From: Psychrobacillus faecigallinarum
GTDB taxonomy: Bacteria; Bacillota; Bacilli; Bacillales_A; Planococcaceae
Direction: 5' to 3'
NCBI RefSeq assembly: GCF_014836595.1
Contig: NZ_JACSQO010000005.1
Coordinates: forward strand, 144,556 to 208,555
Length of the DNA: 64,000 bases
Positions 32,821 through 41,765 of this stretch are shown here, in pieces. Position 1 is the stretch's first letter, and the number at the start of each line of letters is the position of its first letter. The position numbers were made by a program, and so were the translations under genes. Under the pieces are notes generated by a model. The model was not told where the DNA came from and did no database searches. It was given only the letters and a program-made list of their open reading frames with translations.

Positions 32821-33070
32821 TTTAAAACTCCTCTATATATCTATATGTTTTTTTAGGTTTTATTTATCTCACTTTCGAGACTTCTCTATATTATATTAAT
32901 ATAAGGTGACTGTCAAAAAGTTAGCTCATGTTAGTTATTTGATCATTACAATAGATTTCTCCAGAATATTTGCAGCTATACCAAATAAATTATTCTTATT
33001 TTTCATCCATTTGGAAACTTTAACTATTCCTGTATTTGTTATACTATTTATACAAAGGGAGGTGCCATGC

Positions 33071-33274
33071 TTGGAGGATATTATTGCTATATTTATTTTT
33101 TCTGCTATTGGCTTATCCTTGCTTAGCGTAATTGCTATTGGAGGCTACGTAACAGTAAAACAACAGCAGCATAAGCAAAAGGAATTAGAGATAGAGCTTT
33201 TGCGTTTAGAAAATGAAGCTTTTATGCTTTTGGAGCGAAAAGCTATACGAGAAGGAAAACAGCTGGAGGAATAA
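33071..33274 (+). CDS. small membrane/coiled-coil protein, 67 aa
   Basis: I take the TTG at 33071, which follows GGGAGGTG at suitable distance; an open frame to 32906 lacks a ribosome site. The protein has one membrane helix (IIAIFIFSAIGLSLLSVIAI) then a charged helix KQQQHKQKELEIELLRLENE likely to form a coiled coil facing the cytoplasm. No family named. An ATG at 33068 is in a different frame and gives a 19-residue peptide only. Confidence 0.6.
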   Translation: MEDIIAIFIFSAIGLSLLSVIAIGGYVTVKQQQHKQKELEIELLRLENEAFMLLERKAIREGKQLEE

Positions 33275-33346
33275 ATGGAGTCAATAAATAAAAAAGGTGC
33301 TCCTTGTAAATACCTTCACAAAGAGCACTATAATTGGTTTGAGTTA

Positions 33347-33784
33347 TTATAATCCTATTACATGAGTTGTGTCCGGAGATCTTCGGTCAAATATAAAGCC
33401 GTTTGCCCGATAAAAAGCATCAGCTTTTGTTGATTCGGTTTTAGTAGTGATTTCGTTGAATTGGCCTTTTGCGCCTACTAAAATTACTTTAAATAGCTCA
33501 CTCCCGATTCCTTTTCTTCGGTAATCAGGCAAAGTATAAAATCGGTGTAATCTAGCAGAGTCTGATCCCAAGATATCACGATTCAGGCCACCAATCGCAA
33601 CTAGCTCTTCTGCTTCCCAAGCACCATACAGTACTTCTCCCTGTTCACTAAATCTGTTTGTACCATCCTCATATTCAGATGCCAGTCTGGAGACAAAACG
33701 ATACCCTTCTTTTTCGCTTTCTTCAATTAGCTTGGATACGTCGACCTCTTTCAAATCAGAAATTCTTCTCACTTCGATTGCCAT
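33347..33784 (-). CDS. GNAT family N-acetyltransferase
   Basis: A 145-residue minimal GNAT. The acetyl-CoA loop reads YTLPDYRRKGIGSELFKVIL (RRKGIG), preceded by LVAIGGLNRD and followed by FYRANGFIF. Substrate unknown. Single gene, with AGGAAC before the start. Confidence 0.88.
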   Translation of the reverse strand: MAIEVRRISDLKEVDVSKLIEESEKEGYRFVSRLASEYEDGTNRFSEQGEVLYGAWEAEELVAIGGLNRDILGSDSARLHRFYTLPDYRRKGIGSELFKVILVGAKGQFNEITTKTESTKADAFYRANGFIFDRRSPDTTHVIGL

Positions 33785-34011
33785 ATACGTTCCTCCATTC
33801 TATTATAAAAAACGAACTCCTAGTATCTTTCTAGATAAGACCACTAAACCCCTTTATACCTATTATTATATTTTGTTTCCCACTATATTATACAGTCACA
33901 GATTATACATCAATGGTGAATCCTCTTGTACAGTTTTTCCATATGTTTCGCATTATAATGGAGACAATATGTTTACACATTCTATCTTGCTCTAAAAATG
34001 AAATATTATAA

Positions 34012-34042
34012 AAAAACCATGCTAATTAAATAGCATGGTTGA
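34012..34042 (-). terminator. terminator of trhO
   Basis: CCATGCTA and TAGCATGG arms around ATTAAA; on the minus strand it is followed by a run of T. Confidence 0.8.
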
Positions 34043-34054
34043 TCAAAAATTATG

Positions 34055-34999
34055 TTAAATAGCAGCTAATCTAGCTTCTACTTCTTCTTCAGTTAAATTA
34101 TGTTCTACAATATAGCGATTTCTTGGGTGCACACGACACTCATGTGAACAGCTACGAAGATATTTGTGTTCATTTTCTTCAGAACAAAGAATTTTGTCAT
34201 TACAGTCTGGATTTGCACAGTTTACATATCGCTCGCAAGGTTCTCCAGTGAAATGGTCTTTCCCTACCACTACATGCTCGACTTGGTTAATCGGCACAGC
34301 TATACGCTCATCAAAAACGTACATTTGGCCATCCCACAGCTGACCACGAACCTCTGGGTCTTTACCATAGGTAGCAATACCGCCGTGTAATTGAGCAACG
34401 TCTTCAAATCCTTCTCTTACTAACCAGCCAGAGAATTTTTCACAACGGATTCCGCCAGTGCAATATGTTAATACCTTTTTACCTTCAAACAATTCCTTAT
34501 TGTCATGAATCCATTCAGGAAGATCACGGAAGTTACGAATATCCGGACGGATTGCCCCACGGAAATGACCTAAGTCAAACTCATAATCATTACGAGCATC
34601 TATCACTATTGTATCTTCTGCTTGCATTTGCTCATAAAATTCTTTTGGAGACAAATATTTTCCTGTTAATTCATTAGGATTGATGTCTTCCTCTAATCCT
34701 AAATGAACAATTTCACGCTTAGGTCGAACGTGCATTTTTTTGAATGCATGTCCATCCGCTTCATCTATTTTAAACACCATATCCGCGAAACGATTGTCCG
34801 CTTTCATCATGTCCATGTATGCGTCTGTTTGTTCAATTGTTCCGGAACAAGTTCCGTTAATACCTTCGTTCGATACTAAAATACGCCCTTTTAACCCAAT
34901 TTCCTTACATGCAGCAAGATGTTCTTGTGCAAATATTACTGGATCTTCAATCGGGACATATTTGTAGTAAAGTAATACTCTGTATGCATTTGTGTCCAT
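34055..34999 (-). CDS. trhO: tRNA uridine(34) hydroxylase, rhodanese-like
   Basis: 314 residues of the UPF0176/TrhO family. The N-terminal ~100 residues are the YbfQ/YceA acylphosphatase-like domain. The rhodanese domain starts near [16 protein letters not shown], with the active-site loop [16 protein letters not shown] (Cys). The C-terminus carries Cys pairs ([27 protein letters not shown]), probably zinc-binding. TrhO makes 5-hydroxyuridine at tRNA position 34. It is monocistronic. Confidence 0.92.
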   Translation of the reverse strand: MDTNAYRVLLYYKYVPIEDPVIFAQEHLAACKEIGLKGRILVSNEGINGTCSGTIEQTDAYMDMMKADNRFADMVFKIDEADGHAFKKMHVRPKREIVHLGLEEDINPNELTGKYLSPKEFYEQMQAEDTIVIDARNDYEFDLGHFRGAIRPDIRNFRDLPEWIHDNKELFEGKKVLTYCTGGIRCEKFSGWLVREGFEDVAQLHGGIATYGKDPEVRGQLWDGQMYVFDERIAVPINQVEHVVVGKDHFTGEPCERYVNCANPDCNDKILCSEENEHKYLRSCSHECRVHPRNRYIVEHNLTEEEVEARLAAI

Positions 35000-35167
35000 T
35001 TTTTACTCCACCTTTTCAAATTTTGTCCATCAATTTATCATAACAAATTAAATGTGAGAAGTTAAATAGTTAGTTTTATCAAAATTTGACCACGAGGAGT
35101 TTTCCATGTAATGCTACAGGCTTGAATCTCAAGTTCGCTCGACAAAATTTCCAAGAAACTTGGTGAA

Positions 35168-35238
35168 CGGTCATAAATATTTTTATCCGGTCATAAAACC
35201 TCGTTGAACGGTCATAAAAAAATCTATCCGGTCATAAG
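35168..35238. repeat. four CGGTCATAAA repeats, 20-21 bp period
   Basis: CGGTCATAA(A) starts at 35168, 35188, 35209 and 35229. Preceding bases alternate GAA and ATC, as if two half-types alternate. The same motif occurs three times at 12593-12643. Confidence 0.75.
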
Positions 35239-35301
35239 TCTATACTCGCTGGGTCTAAACGGGATTCTTTTACTTGTTTTCATTGATTTTTCATTCTTTC
35301 A

Positions 35302-35572
35302 TTAACATTTATAATATCTAATTGGATATTTACTCAAGATAGCTAGTCCTTCATCTGGAGAATCAGGATATTCGTTAAAAATACCATATGGATATCCGAT
35401 AGTGTTTGCTATATACTGAGCGACATTTAAATTCTCACCTTCTTCAATACGCCATTACTTCCTGTAAAGAAATAATATCAGGATTTACTTTTTTTATTTC
35501 TTCACAAATTGCTATTAATCGGTCCTTCCACATTACTTGCTTATTCCAAATATTAAAGGTCGCTATTCTCAT
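35302..35572 (-). pseudogene. endonuclease/exonuclease/phosphatase family remnant
   Basis: From 35572 the reading MRIATFNIWNKQVMWKDRLI continues to NPDIISLQEVMAY and stops. After a +1 shift the frame EEGENLNVAQYIANTIGY followed by PDEGLAILSKYPI continues and then ends. FNIW and LQEV are the Asn and Glu metal motifs of the EEP family. The gene carries one frameshift and has lost about two thirds of its C-terminal sequence, including the SDH motif. Confidence 0.75.
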
Positions 35573-35658
35573 TACTTCTCCTATGGTATTTTGTATTTGG
35601 CTGTCACTTTTAAAGGAATGTCTTCGTTTAGACTTAAATTGATTCTCTCTTTAACCAT

Positions 35659-35690
35659 AAAACAAGCAGAAAGCTTTTGCTCTCTGCTTG
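35659..35690 (-). terminator. terminator of the ugp operon
   Basis: CAAGCAGAAAGC and GCTCTCTGCTTG arms around TTTT; on the minus strand followed by TTTTATGG. Confidence 0.65.
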
Positions 35691-35699
35691 CTTTCTTAT

Positions 35700-37061
35700 T
35701 TATTTTGTTTTGTTAGCTATATCGATTGCTCGATTAGTTCCTTCTGCTGCAGCATCTAGCGCTTCTTTAGGATCCATCCCTTGGTATAGATTCTCTAAAG
35801 CTGTGACGATTTGCTGACGAGATTCTGGGAAAACCGAGATTAAAGCTCCCTGAGTAGCAATAGAAGGCTCCGTGCTTTGAAGCTGCTCCACCGTTACTTT
35901 TAACTGTGGCATCTCTTCCCAAGCTTTTTTTACGATATCTTCTTCATATGCGGATGGGTTGATCGCAAAGTAACCTGTATCTAAATGCCATTTTGCTTGG
36001 ACCTCTGGAGTAGTTAGATATTTCATGAATTCCCAGGCCGCTTTTTGCTCAATTTCTGCGATTCCCTTAGACATCCATAGAGATGCCCCTCCGATTACAA
36101 CACCTTTACGATCTACTTCATCTGCATAAGGAATGTATGCTGCCCCTACTTCAAATGGTGCGTTATCAATGATTCCACGTACACCTGCGGAAGAATCCAT
36201 ATACATAGCCACTTTCCCTGATTGGAAGGCAGCTCGGATGTCATCCCAGTTCGTTCCGAAGTTACCAAATGTGCCAGCTTTATTCATTGTATTTAGGAAT
36301 TCAAATACACGTTGACCTTCTTCTCCGTTGAAAACTGCTTCGGTTGCGTCACCTGCGCGGCCATTTTCTTCATTTACATACAGTCCACCTTGTGTCGCTA
36401 CTAGCTGCTCGAAGAACCAGCCGTATGTCAGCATAGAGAAGCCCTTCATTTCATCTGTTTTAAGCTTAGCAGCTGCATCAATTACCTCTTGGAAAGTTTT
36501 AGGAGGATTCTCAGGATCTAAGCCAGCTTCCTTGAAAGCATCCTTGTTATAAAGCATTACCGGTGTAGAAGAGTTAAACGGCATAGAGTATAATTCACCA
36601 TCTAAAGAATAATAATTTAAAATGTTTTCCTCTAATTGAGACAAATCATAGTTATCTTCATCGATAAATTTTTGCATTGGCTCGATGAATCCACTTTCAA
36701 TCATATATTTAGTCCCTACCTCAAACACCTGCGTTATGGCTGGAGCATCTGCAGTACCACCAACACTACGAAGCTTAGTTAATGATTCTTCATAAGATCC
36801 TTGGAATTCTGCCTTAACTTCATAGTCATCCTGTGATGCATTAAAGTCTGCGACAAGACTGTCTAGAGCAGTCTGCCCTGATCCTGACATAGCATGCCAG
36901 AAGGAAATGACTGTTTTACCTTCTTCTGATTTTTCAACATCTTCATCGCTTTTTTGCACAGGTTCTGTTGACGATCCCTCATCACTATTTGTACAGGCAG
37001 CTAATGCTAGAATACCTAATAAAATCATGAACAACCACGTAAACTTAAACTTCTTTCCCAT
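35700..37061 (-). CDS. ugpB: extracellular solute-binding lipoprotein, UgpB-like
   Basis: About 453 residues from the ATG at 37061, six bases after GAGGTG; a GTG at 37070 lies in that site. The lipobox is ILALAACTN. The body has the family-1 solute-binding pattern (ISFWHAMSGSGQTALDSLVA, PFNSSTPVMLYNKDAFKEAG) as in glycerol-3-phosphate and maltose binders. Neighbouring ugpCAE and a glycerophosphodiesterase make glycerol-3-phosphate or glycerophosphodiesters the probable ligand. Confidence 0.85.
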   Translation of the reverse strand: MGKKFKFTWLFMILLGILALAACTNSDEGSSTEPVQKSDEDVEKSEEGKTVISFWHAMSGSGQTALDSLVADFNASQDDYEVKAEFQGSYEESLTKLRSVGGTADAPAITQVFEVGTKYMIESGFIEPMQKFIDEDNYDLSQLEENILNYYSLDGELYSMPFNSSTPVMLYNKDAFKEAGLDPENPPKTFQEVIDAAAKLKTDEMKGFSMLTYGWFFEQLVATQGGLYVNEENGRAGDATEAVFNGEEGQRVFEFLNTMNKAGTFGNFGTNWDDIRAAFQSGKVAMYMDSSAGVRGIIDNAPFEVGAAYIPYADEVDRKGVVIGGASLWMSKGIAEIEQKAAWEFMKYLTTPEVQAKWHLDTGYFAINPSAYEEDIVKKAWEEMPQLKVTVEQLQSTEPSIATQGALISVFPESRQQIVTALENLYQGMDPKEALDAAAEGTNRAIDIANKTK

Positions 37062-37095
37062 TTCATACACCTCTTTTTTTAGTTTGGAACAACTG

Positions 37096-37908
37096 TTATT
37101 TTAAAGCCCCTTGCGTTAACCCCTTTTGCAATTGCTTTTGTCCTAAAAACAATAGTAATAGTGTTGGAATAATAACTACGATTACCCCTGCCATCACCAC
37201 CCCCCATTCTGTTGCAACCTCTTGCGACTGCAACTGCTTCAAACCAATTTGTACCGTTCGAACGGAATTATTGGTTGTAACTAACAGCGGCCATAAATAC
37301 ATATTCCATGTTGTTAAGAACCCATAAGCTCCTAGTGTTACTAAACTAGTTTTAGAAACTGGTAGAATCACACGTATGAAAAAAGCGAATCGGCTCAGTC
37401 CTGCAATTTGAGAAGCCTCATGTAGCTCCTTCGGTATTGTTTTGAAGTGCTGTCTGAGTAAAAATGTCCCGAATGCTAATGCAAAGAATGGTAGTGTCAT
37501 ACCTTGATATGTGTTAATCCAATTCAGATTTTGAATGGTAAAGAAATTGGGTATCATCGTCGCTTCCCAAGGTATCATCATTGTGGAGATAAACAGGAAG
37601 AATACAAAATCCCTTCCTTTAAATGGGATAAAAACAAATGCATAGGCTGCTAGACTACAAACAACTAGCTGCCCTAGCATGACCCCAAACGAAACAATAA
37701 AGCTGTTGATCAAATAATTTAACAAAGGCAGGCGATCAAACACCTTCACATAATTATCAAAGCTAAAGGTAGAAGGGAGGAATTTTCCCTGTAAAATTTC
37801 TCCTCCAGTCATGAAGCTTACCATTAAGGCATAGATAATTGGGAAAAACATAATAAGGGCAGTAATGATCAATAAAAAATAAACGACGGAGCGCTTAAAT
37901 ATTCTCAT
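37096..37908 (-). CDS. ugpE: carbohydrate ABC transporter permease, UgpE-like
   Basis: A 270-residue MalG-type permease with six membrane helices. The EAA loop is ELHEASQIAGLSRFAFFIRV. It overlaps the ugpA-like gene by four bases. It pairs with the other permease as the membrane channel. Confidence 0.88.
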   Translation of the reverse strand: MRIFKRSVVYFLLIITALIMFFPIIYALMVSFMTGGEILQGKFLPSTFSFDNYVKVFDRLPLLNYLINSFIVSFGVMLGQLVVCSLAAYAFVFIPFKGRDFVFFLFISTMMIPWEATMIPNFFTIQNLNWINTYQGMTLPFFALAFGTFLLRQHFKTIPKELHEASQIAGLSRFAFFIRVILPVSKTSLVTLGAYGFLTTWNMYLWPLLVTTNNSVRTVQIGLKQLQSQEVATEWGVVMAGVIVVIIPTLLLLFLGQKQLQKGLTQGALK

Positions 37909-38840
37909 TGGTAATGCACCTTCTTTTCACCTAGCTTAAACTGTAATATCGTAACGATTAAAATACATACAAACAAGAACACTGCCTGCGCACTTGCTGT
38001 ACCGAATTGGTAGTTAACAAATGCCTCTCGATAAATGGAATACACTATAAGATTAGTAGATTGGGAAGGTCCACCCTTCGTTAAAATATCCACCTGTCCA
38101 AACGTTTGAAATGCATTAATGAGTGAGATCGTAATGATAAAAAACAAGGTAGGAGATAACATTGGAATAGTTATTCTTCTCAAACGATACCAATAGCTTG
38201 CTCCGTCAATACGTGCACTTTCATATAAGTGCTCATCAATATTTTGTAGTCCTCCTAGCAATATCAGAAAGCAGAAGCCTGTGTTCAACCATATAGTAGT
38301 CAATGACACAGATAGCAATGCCCATGTCGGGTCTAGCAGCCATTCAACTTGTGGAAGATTTAAAATGGCAAGCACTTTATTGAACATTCCAATACTCGGA
38401 TGGAACAGGAATAACCATACAACAGAAGACGCTGCCACAGAAACTCCCATAGTAGAAGCATAGATCGTACGGAAGAACCCAATTCCTTTTAGCTTTTCAT
38501 TGGCAAGGAGTGCGAGCCCTAGCGCTATAATAATTCCTGTAGGAACTGTATACAATACAAATAGGAATGTGGCCTTTATACTATTTAGAAATGCTGACGA
38601 TTCAAGCAAATACGCATAATTTTCAAGACCAACAAATACTGCAGCCTCTCCTGCTTGATTGGTTAAGAAAAAGCTTAAATAAATTGTTCGAAACATCGGA
38701 TAAAAAACAAACACAGAAAATAATATAATAGATGGCAATAAATATAGGAGAGCAGTCCGGGCATCCAATGAACGCTTCCAAATACTTTTCTTTTGCTTCG
38801 ATTTAGCGGCTGTCATATGCTTCGATTTCACTACTGTCAT
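37905..38840 (-). CDS. ugpA: carbohydrate ABC transporter permease, UgpA-like
   Basis: A 311-residue MalF-type permease. The EAA loop is LYESARIDGASYWYRLRRIT. A basic N-terminal tail of about 25 residues repeats KSKHMTAAKSKQKK-like segments. It overlaps the ATPase gene by four bases (ATGA). Confidence 0.88.
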   Translation of the reverse strand: MTVVKSKHMTAAKSKQKKSIWKRSLDARTALLYLLPSIILFSVFVFYPMFRTIYLSFFLTNQAGEAAVFVGLENYAYLLESSAFLNSIKATFLFVLYTVPTGIIIALGLALLANEKLKGIGFFRTIYASTMGVSVAASSVVWLFLFHPSIGMFNKVLAILNLPQVEWLLDPTWALLSVSLTTIWLNTGFCFLILLGGLQNIDEHLYESARIDGASYWYRLRRITIPMLSPTLFFIITISLINAFQTFGQVDILTKGGPSQSTNLIVYSIYREAFVNYQFGTASAQAVFLFVCILIVTILQFKLGEKKVHYQ

Positions 38841-39967
38841 ACGAATACCTCTTTACCAAATACATGGTTTTCTACATCAGAAGGTTTTTTAATAATCTCC
38901 TTCGTCACGCTATCAAAGAAACAAAAGGAATCATAATTCATAATTACTGGAATTTTATCACCTACAGCTATTTGCCATTGGCCGCTCCATTTTACTTGCC
39001 ATTGCTGATCATTCAATAAAAATGAAAACACCGTTTCATTTCCTAAAATCTCGACATTTACAATTTCGACAACTACTTTTTCCTCAATAGTTGATTCCTT
39101 AGTTGCGGCTTTAATATGTTCCGGACGGATGCCAACAATTACATTGTCTGTGAGGTAATGTGCGTCCTCAGCAGGCACTGGGATAGTAATTAAATCATTC
39201 AATACAATAGCGTGCTTCTCTTTACTTCCAACGCCTTCGGCAATATTCATTGGTGGTGAACCAATAAAAGTAGCTACAAATGGATTAGCTGGATTATTAT
39301 AAATATCAATTGGCTTGCCTATCTGTTGAATGGATCCTTCATGCAGAATCATAATGCGATCACCCATAGTCATCGCCTCAATTTGGTCATGTGTTACATA
39401 GATCATTGTAATTCCAAGTCTGCGTTGAATCTGTCTTATTTCCGATCTCATATGTGCGCGAAGCTTCGCATCTAAGTTGGATAATGGTTCATCCATTAAG
39501 CAAATTGGTGCTTGGTTTACGATAGCTCGAGCAAGAGCAACGCGTTGTCTTTGCCCTCCTGAAAGCTCTCTCGGCTTGCGCTTTAAGTAATCAGAAAGTC
39601 CAAGCATCTGAGCAACTTCCTTTGTTCGATTAGCCCGTTCTTCTTTAGAAATTTTCTTTACGTGCAAACCAAACTGGATATTTTCCTCCACAGTAAGATG
39701 AGGATATAAGGCGTAATTTTGAAATACCATGGACAAATCACGCTTACTTGGAGGTAAATCATTCACTTCCTGCTCACCAATTTTGAGCACTCCTCCTGTT
39801 ATCTCTTCTAGCCCTGCGATCATTCGTAGCATTGTACTTTTTCCACACCCCGATGGCCCAACAAGTACAAAGAATTCCCCTGGTTCAATCGTTACGTTAA
39901 TATTAGAGATAACGCTAGATTGTTTGTCATACGACTTAGAGATGTCAATCAGTTCTACTCGCTTCAA
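38837..39967 (-). CDS. ugpC: ABC transporter ATP-binding protein, UgpC/MsmX-like
   Basis: A 376-residue CUT1-type ATPase. Walker A GPSGCGKST is at residues 36-44, the signature is LSGGQRQRVALARA and Walker B is CLMDEPLSNLDAKLRA. A C-terminal regulatory TOBE-like domain follows from about 240. It is first in the operon and probably translated from an A-rich leader with GGGGGA. Confidence 0.9.
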   Translation of the reverse strand: MKRVELIDISKSYDKQSSVISNINVTIEPGEFFVLVGPSGCGKSTMLRMIAGLEEITGGVLKIGEQEVNDLPPSKRDLSMVFQNYALYPHLTVEENIQFGLHVKKISKEERANRTKEVAQMLGLSDYLKRKPRELSGGQRQRVALARAIVNQAPICLMDEPLSNLDAKLRAHMRSEIRQIQRRLGITMIYVTHDQIEAMTMGDRIMILHEGSIQQIGKPIDIYNNPANPFVATFIGSPPMNIAEGVGSKEKHAIVLNDLITIPVPAEDAHYLTDNVIVGIRPEHIKAATKESTIEEKVVVEIVNVEILGNETVFSFLLNDQQWQVKWSGQWQIAVGDKIPVIMNYDSFCFFDSVTKEIIKKPSDVENHVFGKEVFV

Positions 39968-40124
39968 AAGATTTCCCCCATCCTCTATTCAATTATGTAA
40001 CTATAAACATTAGGTTTATAGAGTTTACTATGAAAGCTAGCAAAAAATGATTCTATTCAGCTTCCATAGTTATGTTATCTTTTCATAACTATATTACTAA
40101 ACCGAATATTCTAAAGTAAAGAAA

Positions 40125-40169
40125 TTTACAATTTTTACAGAATATTTACTTTTAGATAAAAAGTTTACA
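40125..40169 (+). promoter_or_regulatory. possible Pho-box-like TTTACA repeats
   Basis: TTTACA or TTTACT occurs at 40125, 40134, 40145 and 40164, between the divergent ugpC-like gene and the GDPD gene. PhoP of Bacillus binds TT(A/T)ACA repeats at about 11-base intervals; spacing here is 9, 11 and 19. Phosphate regulation would suit both genes. The match is imperfect. Confidence 0.35.
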
Positions 40170-40187
40170 TCTTTGGAGGACATATTT

Positions 40188-41054
40188 ATGCGCAAAAGTA
40201 GTTTAATTTTATTGATTTTCATTGTGCTCATTGGCGGATGTAAAGGGAGCGAAGTAACACCTATTGCTTCAGATGAGTTTTTTGTCATCGCGCATAGAGG
40301 GGCATCCACCTATGCACCAGAGCATACAATGGTAGCTTACGAGGTTGCTGAGCAACTAGGTGCGACCTATATTGAAATTGACCTACAAATGACCAAGGAT
40401 GGCTCCCTAATAGCCATGCATGACGAAAAAGTGGACCGAACCACAGATGGGGAAGGTTTAGTAAAGGACTTCACATTAGAAGAATTAAAAGAATTGAATG
40501 CAGGAAAGTGGTTTAATGATGCGTATCCAGAATTCGCTAACGAAGTGTATGAAAAGGTTCGAGTTCCCACACTAAGAGAAATATTTGAGAATTTTGGGGA
40601 TAGAGTAAACTATTATATTGAAATGAAGTCCCCAAAAATATATGAGGACATGGAAGAAGAATTGCTTGCTTTGCTAGAGGAATATAACTTGCTAAATCAC
40701 CAATCGGAAATACCAAAAGTGATCGTTCAATCCTTTAATCGTGCTAGTTTAATAGAGTTTCATGAGCTGGAGCCAAGTATCCCCCTTATTCAATTGCTCA
40801 GCTATAAGGAGAAAGCAGAGCTAACCAACCAAGAGATTAAAAGCTTAAACATCTATGCTAGCGGCATAGGTGTAAACGTGAATGCCGTGGACGGTACCTT
40901 TATTCATGAAGCCCAGGAAAATGGGTTAAAGGTTCATCTGTTTTCCCTTAAAAGTGAAGCAGACATAAAAAAAGCCTTGATTTACAAGGCTGATGGTATT
41001 TTCGCAGATGCTCCCAATATAGCAATAGACATTTTACAAAATACCGAGGATTAA
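40188..41054 (+). CDS. glycerophosphodiester phosphodiesterase, lipoprotein
   Basis: 288 residues from the ATG at 40188, after GGAGGACATATTT. The lipobox (LIGGC) makes it a surface lipoprotein. The active site is conserved: HRGASTYAPEHT, EIDLQMTKDG and AMHDEKVDRTTDG. It hydrolyses glycerophosphodiesters to glycerol-3-phosphate plus alcohol, which the divergent ugp-like transporter could import. It is the outside partner of that importer. Confidence 0.9.
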   Translation: MRKSSLILLIFIVLIGGCKGSEVTPIASDEFFVIAHRGASTYAPEHTMVAYEVAEQLGATYIEIDLQMTKDGSLIAMHDEKVDRTTDGEGLVKDFTLEELKELNAGKWFNDAYPEFANEVYEKVRVPTLREIFENFGDRVNYYIEMKSPKIYEDMEEELLALLEEYNLLNHQSEIPKVIVQSFNRASLIEFHELEPSIPLIQLLSYKEKAELTNQEIKSLNIYASGIGVNVNAVDGTFIHEAQENGLKVHLFSLKSEADIKKALIYKADGIFADAPNIAIDILQNTED

Positions 41055-41056
41055 AT

Positions 41057-41503
41057 CTATTGCTTTAAAGCGTGCTCACAAATTCGCTTAAAATGTATTT
41101 CAAACTTTTCATTATCTTCTCTTTGACGTTTCCGTGGTCCCTTCGTTCGACCACCTGCTTGTCTGATTTTTTTAGATATATGTCTACTATCTAACAGCTG
41201 ATCTATGTTTTCTGGTGTAAACCATCTTCCATTTTGGTCTATCGCAAAGCCTTGCTTAGCTAGAACCATCGCTGCTAATCCATAATCCTGGGTGACAACA
41301 ATGTCGCCCTTTTTTACTTTATTTACAAGCACAAAATCCACCGCATCCGCACCTTTAGAAACCATGACTGTTTCTGCTCCTTCTCTTTGCATATAATGTG
41401 CGGTGTCACATAATAACGTTACCTTCAAATTGAACTGTTTTGCTATATCTATCGTTAAGTCCACTACTGGACAACCATCTGCATCCACTAGTACATTCAC
41501 CAT
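41057..41503 (-). CDS. yqxD: UPF0178 family protein, YqxD/YaiI-like
   Basis: About 148 residues from the ATG at 41503 after GGGGTGC; a GTG at 41512 lies in the ribosome site. It has VDADGCPVV, VSKGADAVDFVL, DIVVTQDYGLA and the basic RQAGGRTKGPRKRQRED tail, all diagnostic for UPF0178. The fold is NYN/PIN-like with Asp residues that could bind metal. Function not established. Confidence 0.9.
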   Translation of the reverse strand: MVNVLVDADGCPVVDLTIDIAKQFNLKVTLLCDTAHYMQREGAETVMVSKGADAVDFVLVNKVKKGDIVVTQDYGLAAMVLAKQGFAIDQNGRWFTPENIDQLLDSRHISKKIRQAGGRTKGPRKRQREDNEKFEIHFKRICEHALKQ

Positions 41504-41719
41504 GTCGAGCACCCCTATCAGCTATTTATCCCTCATTGTATACTAAATGAGCATTTTTATGAATTTAGGAAACAACGCTTCTAGCTTAGCTTATAAAAAA
41601 ACGCTAGAATCTACTTGCAAAATTTCTGATTTTTGCTTTTACAGAAACTCTCCACTTCCTTGGGCAAGCAGACTTTTTATATCTTAAAGTAGAAAAAGCA
41701 TTACAATTCTTTTTAAGTT

Positions 41720-41757
41720 AAAAAGGTATGAAGAAGTATATCTCCATACCTTTTGTC
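41720..41757. terminator. bidirectional terminator after the ABC operon
   Basis: AAAAAGGTATG and CATACCTTTT arms; the left side is A-rich and the right T-rich. It is just downstream of the 41766 gene on the minus strand. Confidence 0.75.
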
Positions 41758-41765
41758 GATTGGAT

